Of a stretch of DNA of 64,000 nt, positions 1-8,166 are shown piece after piece. The DNA is from an uncultured Flavobacteriales bacterium (GTDB lineage Bacteria; Bacteroidota; Bacteroidia; Flavobacteriales_G; Salibacteraceae), in assembly GCA_905479105.1 (NCBI GenBank), contig CAJQLE010000001.1, forward strand, positions 628,499-692,498. Reading direction: 5' to 3'. How positions within the stretch are numbered: position 1 is the first letter of the stretch; the number at the start of each line of letters is the position of its first letter. The position numbers and the translations under genes were made by a program. The notes beneath the pieces are model-generated. The model did not search any database and was not told the origin of the DNA. It was given only the letters and a program-made list of their open reading frames with translations.

Positions 1-2678
1 TTACAGGAGGTCATAAAGTTGGAAAGAATGTAATAGCCGTTGCAAATTTAACGTCTTATGATGTCGTTGCAACAAGCAGCAGTAGAGGCCCAGCTCATGA
101 CGGAAGAATAAAGCCTGACGTCAGCGCAAAGGGGACCAACGTTATGTCAACGCTAGAAGATAATGAATATGGGTCGAAGACAGGAACGAGTATGTCGTGT
201 CCGGGAGTTTCAGGAACTTTGGCGCAACTTTACGATGCATATGAATCTCTGAATGGATCATTGCCAGACGGAGGGTTAATGAAAGCGATTGTTTTGAATA
301 CCGCTGATGATTTAGGCAATGTTGGCCCAGATTTTATTCATGGATGGGGCAGAATTAATGCTCGCAAGGCTTATGAATTGATGGCGGCTAACAATATTGT
401 TAATGGGTCTGCCTCGCAAGGAGGGCAAAACACCCACACCGTTTCTGTTCCATCAGGCGTCTCTAAGGCTCGCTTCATGGTTTATTGGACGGATCCGGAA
501 GCCTCAATAAATGCTGCCACGGCATTAATTAATGATATAGATGTTGTGGTTGTTACGCCTTCTGGAGATACTATTATGCCTTGGGTTTTAGACCCGACAC
601 CAAACCCAGCAACATTGGGTAATCCAGCCATTCACGGTGAGGATCATTTAAATAACGTTGAGCAAGTGGAAATGAACAGTGTAGGCGCAGGGTCATATAC
701 AGTCGTAGTAAACGGAGAGTCTATCCCTATGGGTCCTCAGGGGTATTACTTGGTTTATTGGTTTGAAACAGATGAAATGACCCTTACTTATCCTATTGGC
801 GGTGAGTCGTTTGAACCGCTTACAACAGAAGTGATTCGTTGGGATGCGAATAATGATAGCACCAATTTTGCGCTTGAATATTCAACGGACGGAGGAAGCA
901 CGTGGACGTTAATAAACGCCTCTATTAATCCTTCTACAGGATATTATTTATGGACAGTTCCAAATGCCGCATCGGGTAAGTGTAAGGTGAAGATTACACA
1001 AGGATCTTCCATAATAGAGTCGGCAGCGTTCTCAATAGTGCCAACAACGGAAAACCTAATTGTGGATTGGGCTTGTCCTGACTCAATTGGATTATCGTGG
1101 ACCGCTAGTGCTAGCGCAACATCATTTGATGTCTACTCACTTGGAGAAAAGTATATGGATTCTATAGGAACATCAGCGACAACAAATTTTGTAGATTACG
1201 GGTCCAATCCAATGAGTAATAATTTGTGGTACAGCGCATCAGCAAATGGCCCAGATGACGCCAAGAGTAAACGTCAAATTGCGATTCAGAAAGCCCCCGG
1301 AGTCTTTAATTGCTTGTTACCATTGGATTTAGGCCTTGAGCAACTCTTTCCGTTAAGCTCCTCTATCTATCCGTGTTTTGGAGAGCAAAACGCGGGCTTT
1401 ATTGTAAAGAATTATGGCGATTCGCCAGCCTTGTTATTCGATGCTTCTTATAGTTTAAATGGAGTACAGCAAGCAAGCCAAAGCTTTAGCGTGAATATAG
1501 CACCAAATTCAATGGACACTTTGTATTTTACTTCCACCGTTGCCTTTCAATCAGGATTGAATGAGATGAAGGTATTTCTTGATTTCACAGGAGATTTAAA
1601 TCTATTCAATGATACTTTGGGGTCTTTTTACCTGAAAGTAGATGAAGTCTCCCAAGAACCAATTTGGGCGGAAGATTTTGATTCTTATTCCACGTGTTCA
1701 GATGATCCAGATTGCGGTGGAACAACATGTTTGTTGACTAATGGATGGACAAATGAATCCAATGGAATTATTGATGACGTAGACTGGAGGGTTTTCTCAG
1801 GAGCAACATTTTCTTCGGGAACTGGACCTTCGGGAGACAATACATCGGGAAGTGGTAATTACATTTATATTGAATCAAGTGGTGATTGCTCTTTTAATCA
1901 AGCGAACTTGATATCACCATGCTTTGACCTTTCACTATCATCTGCAGCTAGGCTTACTTTTTATTACCACATGTTTGGTTTAGACATGGGTGAATTGCAT
2001 GTGGATGTCTATGATGGAAGTATCTGGCATCTAGATGTGACCCCGGCTCTTATTGGAAATCAAGGAGGAGTCTGGAGGTATGTAGAGGCTGATTTATCAG
2101 CATTCAGCGGAATGAATGTTAATGTGAGGTTCCGTGGTATTACAGGGACTTCATTTAGAAGTGATATAGCCATAGATGACATATCAATTATTCATTTGCC
2201 AATAGCCAACTTTGATTACATAACTCAAACGAATGGTCAAACAATCTTGTTTTCAGATATGAGCCAGTACGCAAACACGATGACGTTTGATTTAGGCGAT
2301 GGGTCAATGGTTCAAGATTCAGTGCCAGAACTGCATAATTATAATCAGCAAATTAATTATTCAGTTACTCAAATAGTTTACAATGAGTTTGGCAGTGACA
2401 CAATGACGAAGGAAATTATGAACTTAGGCTTAGATGCCGATCCGTCATTGGAGTTTTCAATTTATCCTAACCCAGCGCAGGATCAAATCAATATTGTTCT
2501 TAAAAATTCATACGATGGATTTGAAATTCGATCAGCAGATGGGCGATTGGTTATGTCTGTTAATACTAAGGGACTGGAAAGCACTTCAATTGATTTAAGC
2601 AATATGTCTAACGGTGTATATTTTATTTCGGCCATGGGAGATCAAACAATTCAGGCGCCACTAATAATTGCGCGTTAG
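1..2678 (+). CDS. Subtilisin-like (S8) secreted peptidase with T9SS type A sorting domain, 5' end missing
   Basis: The reading frame is open from base 3, so the start and most of the catalytic domain lie to the left of the window. The visible part begins just before the serine motif GTSMSCPGVSG (about 183-215), the S8 nucleophile signature; the Asp and His of the triad are not in view. After it come a beta-sandwich of the kind that follows the catalytic domain in proprotein-convertase-like subtilases (about 430-760), Ig-like modules, a CARDB-like segment (about 1380-1640), a MAM/jelly-roll-like domain (about 1690-2190), and a C-terminal module starting near 2455 with YPNPAQD and ending in PLIIAR, a typical type A T9SS signal. 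It is inferred to be exported through the Por secretion system and to act at the cell surface or outside the cell. Its substrate is unknown. Confidence 0.88.
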   Translation, partial: TGGHKVGKNVIAVANLTSYDVVATSSSRGPAHDGRIKPDVSAKGTNVMSTLEDNEYGSKTGTSMSCPGVSGTLAQLYDAYESLNGSLPDGGLMKAIVLNTADDLGNVGPDFIHGWGRINARKAYELMAANNIVNGSASQGGQNTHTVSVPSGVSKARFMVYWTDPEASINAATALINDIDVVVVTPSGDTIMPWVLDPTPNPATLGNPAIHGEDHLNNVEQVEMNSVGAGSYTVVVNGESIPMGPQGYYLVYWFETDEMTLTYPIGGESFEPLTTEVIRWDANNDSTNFALEYSTDGGSTWTLINASINPSTGYYLWTVPNAASGKCKVKITQGSSIIESAAFSIVPTTENLIVDWACPDSIGLSWTASASATSFDVYSLGEKYMDSIGTSATTNFVDYGSNPMSNNLWYSASANGPDDAKSKRQIAIQKAPGVFNCLLPLDLGLEQLFPLSSSIYPCFGEQNAGFIVKNYGDSPALLFDASYSLNGVQQASQSFSVNIAPNSMDTLYFTSTVAFQSGLNEMKVFLDFTGDLNLFNDTLGSFYLKVDEVSQEPIWAEDFDSYSTCSDDPDCGGTTCLLTNGWTNESNGIIDDVDWRVFSGATFSSGTGPSGDNTSGSGNYIYIESSGDCSFNQANLISPCFDLSLSSAARLTFYYHMFGLDMGELHVDVYDGSIWHLDVTPALIGNQGGVWRYVEADLSAFSGMNVNVRFRGITGTSFRSDIAIDDISIIHLPIANFDYITQTNGQTILFSDMSQYANTMTFDLGDGSMVQDSVPELHNYNQQINYSVTQIVYNEFGSDTMTKEIMNLGLDADPSLEFSIYPNPAQDQINIVLKNSYDGFEIRSADGRLVMSVNTKGLESTSIDLSNMSNGVYFISAMGDQTIQAPLIIAR

Positions 2679-2758
2679 AGTTCAATAAGGTTTATTCACA
2701 GTCGTTCGGGTCTAGTATTCTTAAGATTCCGTTAATTTGAAGAACTTAATTAAATTAT

Positions 2759-3361
2759 ATGCGATTATTTCGAACGTTAGCTATTTCGTCTTTTATTATC
2801 ATTTTTTCGTTAAAGGTTTCGGCCCAAGTTGAAGGCATTGCCAATGATCGGGACGGAGTTGTGTTTTTCATAGAGGCTATGCCAGCGAGCTCATACAGAC
2901 ACTTGGGTACAGTTGAATGCTCATCTTTTAGTCCTGATGATATTGATCCTTTACTTGATCATGTGCTAAAGCAAGCAAGAAAGAATTACGAAGAGTTTGA
3001 TGCGTTGATTTTTAGACCAGGAAAGGGGATGTGTAAAGCAGATGCTATTCAGTTTTATCGAGATCCTAAGGCTAAAAGAAGAAGAGGAAGCTCTAGAGGA
3101 GAACCTCAAGTTGATGAAGCTTTTAAACTTTCTAAGGCCGTTGAACGAAACGGCATGATGATCTTTCTACAGAATAATCCATCAAAGGAATATACCTTGT
3201 TAGGACGAGTAGAAACACCAGTTACTTTTAGGTCAAAGGACATTGAAGAGCTCATAACGGAGATCGGAAAAATCTCTAAGAACACATATCCTGACATGGA
3301 TGCTATTGTTATAATGGAAGGAAGCAGCTTGAGAAAGGCAAGCGTTATTAAATTTAAATAA
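2759..3361 (+). CDS. Secreted protein of unknown function with two homologous halves
   Basis: 200 aa. The N-terminus (about 1-22, ending VSAQ) looks like a Sec signal peptide. Residues 32-100 and 131-200 are clearly a tandem duplication: each half has a hydrophobic strand (VVFFIEAMP / MMIFLQNNP), a Y-x-x-LG motif (Y46-G50, Y145-G149), a helix, an FDA/MDA motif (D81, D181) and a final strand (DAIQFY / SVIKFK), spaced about 100 residues apart. A basic, disordered-looking linker (about 101-118, RRRG) joins them. I do not recognise the family; the fold pattern suggests two small alpha/beta domains. It lies 38 bp upstream of an ECF sigma factor in the same direction, but an inverted repeat sits between them, so co-transcription is uncertain. 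Confidence 0.8.
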   Translation: MRLFRTLAISSFIIIFSLKVSAQVEGIANDRDGVVFFIEAMPASSYRHLGTVECSSFSPDDIDPLLDHVLKQARKNYEEFDALIFRPGKGMCKADAIQFYRDPKAKRRRGSSRGEPQVDEAFKLSKAVERNGMMIFLQNNPSKEYTLLGRVETPVTFRSKDIEELITEIGKISKNTYPDMDAIVIMEGSSLRKASVIKFK

Positions 3362-3376
3362 CAACTATTTAGTTGT
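3361..3376. promoter_or_regulatory. Inverted repeat upstream of the ECF sigma gene
   Basis: A perfect 7-bp inverted repeat (ACAACTA, 2-nt spacer, TAGTTGT) overlaps the stop codon of the preceding gene and ends 23 nt before the sigma-factor start. There is no T-run, so it is not a normal terminator. It could be an operator for sigma-factor expression or a chance palindrome. Confidence 0.25.
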
Positions 3377-3399
3377 GATTCTCGTCTTTAAATAGATTC

Positions 3400-3951
3400 A
3401 TGATCACAGAAGACGTCATACGTGCATGCGTAAAGCAAGATAAGAACGCTCAAAGGACAATTTATGAGACGTTTTATCCCCTTATGCTCGCCATACTGAG
3501 AAGGTATATTAAGGATGATGAGGAGGCCTTGGACGTTTTGAACCAAGGTTATATGAAGATCTTTAAAAAGATCGATCAATACCATTTTGAGAATTCATTT
3601 GAAGGCTGGTGCAAGCGAATTATTATTAATACTGCGCTGGATCATCTTCGATCAAGTAAGCGTTATAGAGATGTTTTTTCTTTTGATGCTATAATGCCTG
3701 CCCACAAAGTTTATAATGATGGAATAAACAACCTTTCTATTGAGGAGCTCATGGGGGTGATTGGGGAGATATCGCCCGTAAGTAAGGCAGTTTTTAATTT
3801 GTTTGTCATTGATGGTTTTAGCCACAAAGAGATTGCGGATAAACTCAATATTTCAGTGGGCACATCAAAGTGGCACTTGTCTTCAGCTAGAAAGCAAATC
3901 CAGTCGAGGTTAAAAGAGGTTTATCCTGAAATTTCAATGATGTATGGATAG
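3400..3951 (+). CDS. ECF-type RNA polymerase sigma factor
   Basis: 183 aa, normal length for a group 4 sigma factor. Region 2 is visible at about 20-85 (acidic D-D-E-E-A-L-D helix, then F-x-x-W-x-x-R-I-I-I-N-x-A-x-D promoter-melting segment), and region 4 at about 115-175 with a helix-turn-helix around HKEIADKLNISVGTSKWHLS. The ATG start at 3400 has no Shine-Dalgarno, as expected in Bacteroidota. The stop overlaps the next gene by 8 bp, a strong sign of translational coupling with a membrane protein whose N-terminus looks like an anti-sigma region. The regulon cannot be read from this window. Confidence 0.93.
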   Translation: MITEDVIRACVKQDKNAQRTIYETFYPLMLAILRRYIKDDEEALDVLNQGYMKIFKKIDQYHFENSFEGWCKRIIINTALDHLRSSKRYRDVFSFDAIMPAHKVYNDGINNLSIEELMGVIGEISPVSKAVFNLFVIDGFSHKEIADKLNISVGTSKWHLSSARKQIQSRLKEVYPEISMMYG

Positions 3952-5224
3952 CAATAATTCAGAAGAGTTAGATAAAGTTTTTCGCGAGCGATTTGATGGC
4001 CTCAAGGATCATTCTTTTGATCCAGCTGCGCAGTGGGCGAAGTTTGATGTGGGAGCGTCAGTTTCATCAGGGTCAGGTATTTCCTCCTCAGGGTCGTTTG
4101 CTTCGACATGGGGGATGGTGGCTTCGGTAGCTGGAATTATGGGTATAGCGCTGTTTACTTCTCAGGATAACAATGTCGGAACGCCAGCAGAATTTAATGG
4201 CTACTCTCAACAGGAGATTATTCAATCACCGTTAAGTCAGGATGAGATTATTCAAAATGCGTTTCATTCTAATGATGAATTTGTTTTTGTTGGGGATGAG
4301 CAATCTGATTCTTATAAGGAATCAATGGCGGCCATAGTTACAGAAAGCATTGATAATAGTGAGAAAGAGTATTTGGAGACAGATGTTCTAGAATCAAAAA
4401 ACACCCTAAGTTTTCAAAGGGATGAAAGGCGGACCAACGATCTTCGAGTGGGAGTTGAAAAAATGTCCCTATTAGAGTTATCTTATAGTTTATCAGGTGT
4501 TGAAGAGCGAGACATACCATTAGATTTGACTAATGAGCATATTACTTTTATTAAAGCGAGAAGTGTCTTTATTAGAGCCGGTGCTCGAATCGGCAGTGGG
4601 GAGTCAAATACGGAGATAAGTTCAGCAAAAGCTCGGATCAATGGTGTTTTGTCTTTGGGGTATTCCTTCGCGGTTTCTTCAAAAGCTTTTGTTACGGTTG
4701 AGGCAGGATATCTTAATCGTTCTGGAAATGGGATTGAAAGGTCAAAAAATATTGACTTGGACCCGCTAGTCTCCTTGCTGTCTTCATCTAATGGTATAGC
4801 TAATGATATAGTTGCTATAGCCTCTTCTGCAAGGGTTCGTGAAAGCCTTGTTGCTACTCAAATGAATTATATACATGTGCCGGCTTTGATACACGTCAAG
4901 CTCGGAGCAGCATCAAATGCTTCAGTAGGTGGTTATGCTGATTACTTGATGAGCGCTCAAAACGATTCGTATATGGTATATGGAGGCCGGGATTACGTAA
5001 ATGGTACTCTTGAATTAGGACCAACTTCCTCAACTGAAGGCTTAAGTTCCTTGCGATTTGGACTTATTGCAGGCTACGAATACGCTCTGTCTGATAGGCT
5101 TTCTGGAGATTTACGAGCGATGTTACCCGTGACTAGTGTTTACGATAGAAACAGTGATTTTTACTTGCCAAAAGAACCAAATCAAATGGTCGATTTTCAA
5201 TTATCCTTATCCTATAGGATTTAA
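3944..5224 (+). CDS. Anti-sigma-like N-terminus plus transmembrane segment plus outer-membrane beta-barrel-like domain
   Basis: 426 aa, overlapping the sigma-factor gene by 8 bp. Residues 1-45 are polar, with a DxxFRERF...FDPAAQWAKFD pattern that resembles the cytoplasmic anti-sigma stretch found in many Bacteroidota sigma-linked proteins. A Ser/Gly stretch and one hydrophobic helix (about 53-70, WGMVASVAGIMGIALFTS) follow. Residues 80-200 are acidic and low in hydrophobics. From about 203 the pattern becomes alternating amphipathic strands (RSVFIRAGARIG, LSLGYSFAV, FVTVEAGYL, ALIHVKLGA, FGLIAGYEYAL), ending LSLSYRI, like a PorT-type 8-strand barrel. The gene pairing suggests it controls the sigma factor. 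How one chain could serve both membranes is unclear. The stop shares bases with the convergent downstream gene. Confidence 0.8.
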   Translation: MDSNNSEELDKVFRERFDGLKDHSFDPAAQWAKFDVGASVSSGSGISSSGSFASTWGMVASVAGIMGIALFTSQDNNVGTPAEFNGYSQQEIIQSPLSQDEIIQNAFHSNDEFVFVGDEQSDSYKESMAAIVTESIDNSEKEYLETDVLESKNTLSFQRDERRTNDLRVGVEKMSLLELSYSLSGVEERDIPLDLTNEHITFIKARSVFIRAGARIGSGESNTEISSAKARINGVLSLGYSFAVSSKAFVTVEAGYLNRSGNGIERSKNIDLDPLVSLLSSSNGIANDIVAIASSARVRESLVATQMNYIHVPALIHVKLGAASNASVGGYADYLMSAQNDSYMVYGGRDYVNGTLELGPTSSTEGLSSLRFGLIAGYEYALSDRLSGDLRAMLPVTSVYDRNSDFYLPKEPNQMVDFQLSLSYRI

Positions 5225-6342
5225 AAGGAAATTACTTTATTCTTTTTTCGCTTCTTTCCAAACTTCAAATTGGGCGCTCTGAATTTTCTTTTAGAAGTTT
5301 TAATTTTCTTCGACTTATAAGACCGCCCTTTTAAACCCTTGCTTTGGCGAAACTTTCGATTGGTGACAGCAGTCGTAAATGATTTGCTTAGCGTCACCTG
5401 CAGAAACATATAGGTGTCTTTGTTTTTTGGGTTTCCACGGGGTTGATTTTCTGTATACCAATCTGAGTTTGGCACATCAGACAAAGATGTGCTCGGGTTG
5501 GCGAAATAGGCCGCGAGTTTACCGTCACGCTCGAGGATTTTACTGTTGTCGTAATAGTAGCCGCTGGCGTCATCTATATAGTCTGTAGTTGTCCAGCGGT
5601 ACGCGAAATCTAATCCTAAAGTGAAATTCTTATTTAAAAGCATGTAAACGCCCCCACCTAATGGGAATGCTAGGGCAATTCGTCTGTAAGGGTCTGGGCC
5701 GTCTAGAAATCCCTGACCGGCCGTATTTAATGGTTGAAGAGCGTAATATTGATTGTCTAATTTTCCTTTGGGGTTGAAATAAAAGAATCCGGCTCCCCCA
5801 CTTATATAAGCTCCAAACCTATTTCCATCAAAGATCTTTGTAGTATTTGCGCCTGATAAATGGATGTACGAAGGTTTGATGAGGTGCAGCTCATATATTG
5901 CTGAGACCTCTATGATAGGTGACTTGAAATTGATGTTTCGATAGCGCCTATTTGGATATGTCGTCAGTGCATCGTCACCCCTAACCTCTCCATAGGTTAG
6001 ATATCCGCGAATTGCTTGATACTCTCTTAAAAAATAACGCGCTCCAACTGAAGCACTGTAGCGAGTCATAGTGGGTTCTAGGTCAAAAACAAAAGGTTGA
6101 CCTACACCGTCTTGCCCACCAAGATCCCCTAAAAACGCAGAAGGACCAGCCCCTAACATGAATTCCAGACGGGTTGCCTTCCAATCAATCGGGCTGTCTT
6201 TTAGTTTAGGGTCTGAATAGCTCTTGTTGGTTGGGCCTTTACTTAGCCTGGGCTTGTTAAGCTTTTGAGCGTGGGTTATTAGTGATAATGGCAGGAGCCA
6301 AATCAAGAGAATAAAGAAACGATATGTGAAAGTTAGATTCAA
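5221..6342 (-). CDS. PorG-like (DUF6089-type) outer-membrane protein with a basic C-terminal tail
   Basis: 373 aa with a signal peptide (about 1-25, ending THAQ). The mature protein starts with a segment resembling PorG/DUF6089 proteins (E-F-M-L-G-A-G-P-S-A-F-L-G-D-L-G-G, about 57-73), followed by beta-strand patterns with YLREYQAIRGYLTYGEVRGDD and GGGVYMLLNKNFTLGLDFAYR. PorG is a T9SS outer-membrane protein associated with the PorK/PorN ring; I infer the same role here with moderate confidence. The last ~52 residues (322-373) are strongly basic, about 21 Lys/Arg, and lie beyond the barrel; this is unusual. Its stop codon overlaps the stop of the convergent gene by 4 bp. A TACCTTTG box lies 21 bp upstream of the ATG. 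Confidence 0.7.
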   Translation of the reverse strand: MNLTFTYRFFILLIWLLPLSLITHAQKLNKPRLSKGPTNKSYSDPKLKDSPIDWKATRLEFMLGAGPSAFLGDLGGQDGVGQPFVFDLEPTMTRYSASVGARYFLREYQAIRGYLTYGEVRGDDALTTYPNRRYRNINFKSPIIEVSAIYELHLIKPSYIHLSGANTTKIFDGNRFGAYISGGAGFFYFNPKGKLDNQYYALQPLNTAGQGFLDGPDPYRRIALAFPLGGGVYMLLNKNFTLGLDFAYRWTTTDYIDDASGYYYDNSKILERDGKLAAYFANPSTSLSDVPNSDWYTENQPRGNPKNKDTYMFLQVTLSKSFTTAVTNRKFRQSKGLKGRSYKSKKIKTSKRKFRAPNLKFGKKRKKNKVISF

Positions 6343-6362
6343 TCCTGCAAATCAATAATGCA

Positions 6363-6370
6363 CAAAGGTA
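6363..6370 (-). promoter_or_regulatory. Bacteroidota -7 promoter box for the PorG-like gene
   Basis: TACCTTTG on the minus strand matches the Bacteroidota -7 consensus TAnnTTTG in all fixed positions, 21 bp before the ATG at 6342. I did not find a good TTTG at -33, so this is a partial promoter call. Confidence 0.4.
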
Positions 6371-6403
6371 AGGGACAATTAACTCCCTTAGAGACGAGAT
6401 GCT

Positions 6404-7651
6404 TTAGGCCTTGGTCAAGGTGAATACCGATATTTCAGGTAAAATTCCAAATCTACCAGGATATCCTATATAACCAAACCCGCGATTGACATAAAGTTGC
6501 TGCTCTCCATCCTTGTAAAGGTCGGCCCATTCAGGATAAAAATACTTTACAGGACTCCACTTTACGCTTCCCACTTCAATTCCAAACTGCATACCATGGG
6601 TATGTCCTGAAAACATAACGTCTATATCTTGATATTTCTTTACAATTTCCTCTTTCCAATGACTCGGATCGTGAGATAAGAGCAATTTAACAGACTCACC
6701 CTCTGTTCCTTCCATAGCCTTGGACATATCTCCATATTTAGGGAACCTGCCTTTGGCCCCCCAGTTTTCAATACCAATAACGCATAGACTGTCTGCCCCC
6801 CTTATTATACGTCTGCTTTCGTTGATCAATAAATCCCATCCTAATTCTGTTCTCTGTCTTTGAACCAGGGTGTTTAGGTTATCTACTTTTTGCTGTTCAT
6901 TTTCCCAAGGCACATAGTCACCATAATCATGATTTCCCAGTACACTAAAGATGCCGTCTTTACTTTGAATTTTTGAGAAAACATCCGTCCAGCCATCCAA
7001 CTCATTAGCCTTGTTGTTAACTAAGTCACCTGTGAAAAACACAGCATCAGCATTTTGTTGGTTGATGAGCTCCACTCCTTTTATTACGGCAGGCTTACTC
7101 CAAAAACTACCCATGTGGATGTCTGAAATTTGAAGAATCTTATATCCTTCGAATGGAGAGGGAAGGTTTTTGATTTTTAGCTTTCTTTTTCGCACGGTAT
7201 AGTCATGAGCGCCACTAAGCACGCCCCATCCCATGGTTAAGAGTGGGATAGCTGCAGAAACGGCACCAATACTTGCGAGAAACTCATTTCTTGAAACACC
7301 TTGTTCGGTTTCTGCAAGTGAAGGGTTTAGCTTTCTCCAACTGTATTTACCCAAGCGAATAATATCATCTAGGATTAAAATGAGCGCAAAGAGGAACTTA
7401 CCTAGAATATTGGCTACACCTATCGTAGCAATAATCATGAGAACTTTTCTTCCTTTCTCACTTGACGAAAGGGGCTCATAAAGGATAAATGATAAAAGAG
7501 TTAAGACCGTTAAGCCCCAAAAAGTGACTTTTAGTATTTTCTGAACCATCCCTGGAAATCCATTAATAGCCACCTTTAGTCCTTGGTAGGCGTATATATC
7601 AAAGAGCAAAACTACTCCTGATAATATCACAAAAAGTAAAAGTCTATTCAT
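6404..7651 (-). CDS. Membrane-anchored metallophosphoesterase
   Basis: 415 aa from the ATG at 7651. A longer in-frame reading to 7771 runs through a terminator and tRNA-Cys and is rejected. The first ~150 residues hold about four hydrophobic segments (start MNRLLLFVILSGVVLLF). The rest is a calcineurin-like phosphoesterase with the five metal-binding blocks in order: ISDIHMG, TGDLVN, GNHDYGD, LLSHDP and SGHTHG. The layout is that of YkuE/YaeI-type membrane-bound phosphoesterases rather than LpxH. The substrate is unknown; a lipid or envelope phosphodiester is a reasonable guess. The C-terminus ends near 6404, close to the divergently regulated PorG-like gene. Confidence 0.88.
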   Translation of the reverse strand: MNRLLLFVILSGVVLLFDIYAYQGLKVAINGFPGMVQKILKVTFWGLTVLTLLSFILYEPLSSSEKGRKVLMIIATIGVANILGKFLFALILILDDIIRLGKYSWRKLNPSLAETEQGVSRNEFLASIGAVSAAIPLLTMGWGVLSGAHDYTVRKRKLKIKNLPSPFEGYKILQISDIHMGSFWSKPAVIKGVELINQQNADAVFFTGDLVNNKANELDGWTDVFSKIQSKDGIFSVLGNHDYGDYVPWENEQQKVDNLNTLVQRQRTELGWDLLINESRRIIRGADSLCVIGIENWGAKGRFPKYGDMSKAMEGTEGESVKLLLSHDPSHWKEEIVKKYQDIDVMFSGHTHGMQFGIEVGSVKWSPVKYFYPEWADLYKDGEQQLYVNRGFGYIGYPGRFGILPEISVFTLTKA

Positions 7652-7667
7652 AACGAGCTCAAACAAA

Positions 7668-7693
7668 AAAACCTCGAAAGAGTTCGAGGTTTT
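7668..7693 (-). terminator. Rho-independent terminator of tRNA-Cys
   Basis: On the minus strand an AAACCTCGAA / TTCGAGGTTT stem with a 4-nt loop is followed by a T-run, 14 bp past the tRNA 3' end. It also separates the tRNA from the phosphoesterase start at 7651. Confidence 0.85.
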
Positions 7694-7706
7694 AGATTTA
7701 TAAGTG

Positions 7707-7777
7707 AGGTCTCGAGCGGATTCGAACCGCTGTACATGGTTTTGCAGACCATTGCCTAGCCACTCGGCCACGAGACC
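7707..7777 (-). tRNA. tRNA-Cys (GCA)
   Basis: 71 nt cloverleaf on the minus strand. Acceptor stem GGTCTCG/CGAGACC, D-arm stem GCC/GGC with GAGTGGCTA loop, anticodon stem ATGGT/ACCAT around CTGCAAA (anticodon GCA), 4-nt variable loop, T-arm AGCGG/CCGCT with TTCGAAT loop, discriminator T. CCA is not encoded, so it must be added enzymatically. A terminator follows directly. Confidence 0.97.
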
Positions 7778-7797
7778 TATTAAGGGCGCGAATTTAA

Positions 7798-8166
7798 CTA
7801 ATTATTCTGTTTTCTTTCAATAGAAGTTGATACGGCAACATATTCTAACTGATGACGCACAGGGGGACCCAACTTTTTTATCTGTATATCAATACGCGAA
7901 GCAGTTGAGAATGATTTTAAGAGCTCTTCTCCCAAAATACTGGCAACACTTTCTATTAGATTTTTAGGTTGAGAAAAAACACGCTCTGCTATTTCCATTA
8001 CCCTTACGTAATCAACAGCATCTTCAATCTTATCTGTTTTTGAAGCAGTTGAATTATCAACGTAAATGTCTATATCAGCTTCAAAGTTACCGCCAGTGAG
8101 TCGTTCTTCTTTATGACAACCATGTCTAGCGTGAAAGCTTAAACCCTTTATTGTGACTTTATCCAT
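7798..8166 (-). CDS. folB: Dihydroneopterin aldolase
   Basis: 122 aa from the ATG at 8166, giving M-D-K-V-T-I-K-G-L-S-F-H-A-R-H-G-C-H-K-E-E-R. This matches FolB, which typically starts with a short strand and then the YxxHG-x-x-xxE active-site region. A start 21 bp further upstream is possible but adds residues not expected in the family. FolB converts 7,8-dihydroneopterin to 6-hydroxymethyl-dihydropterin and glycolaldehyde in folate synthesis, in the cytoplasm. A central DYVRVMEIAERVF segment and a C-terminal IDIQIKKLGPPVRHQLEYVAVS segment, with the usual K-x-x-P, support this. The start overlaps the end of gltX by 8 bp, so the two genes are probably co-transcribed and coupled. Confidence 0.93.
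   Translation of the reverse strand: MDKVTIKGLSFHARHGCHKEERLTGGNFEADIDIYVDNSTASKTDKIEDAVDYVRVMEIAERVFSQPKNLIESVASILGEELLKSFSTASRIDIQIKKLGPPVRHQLEYVAVSTSIERKQNN

Noticed and set aside
5225..5300. A frameshift at the convergent 5.2 kb junction
   Set aside because: Both genes end cleanly; the overlapping stops share bases.
7652..7771. N-terminal extension of the metallophosphoesterase reading
   Set aside because: It runs through tRNA-Cys and its terminator; the ATG at 7651 gives a normal membrane start.
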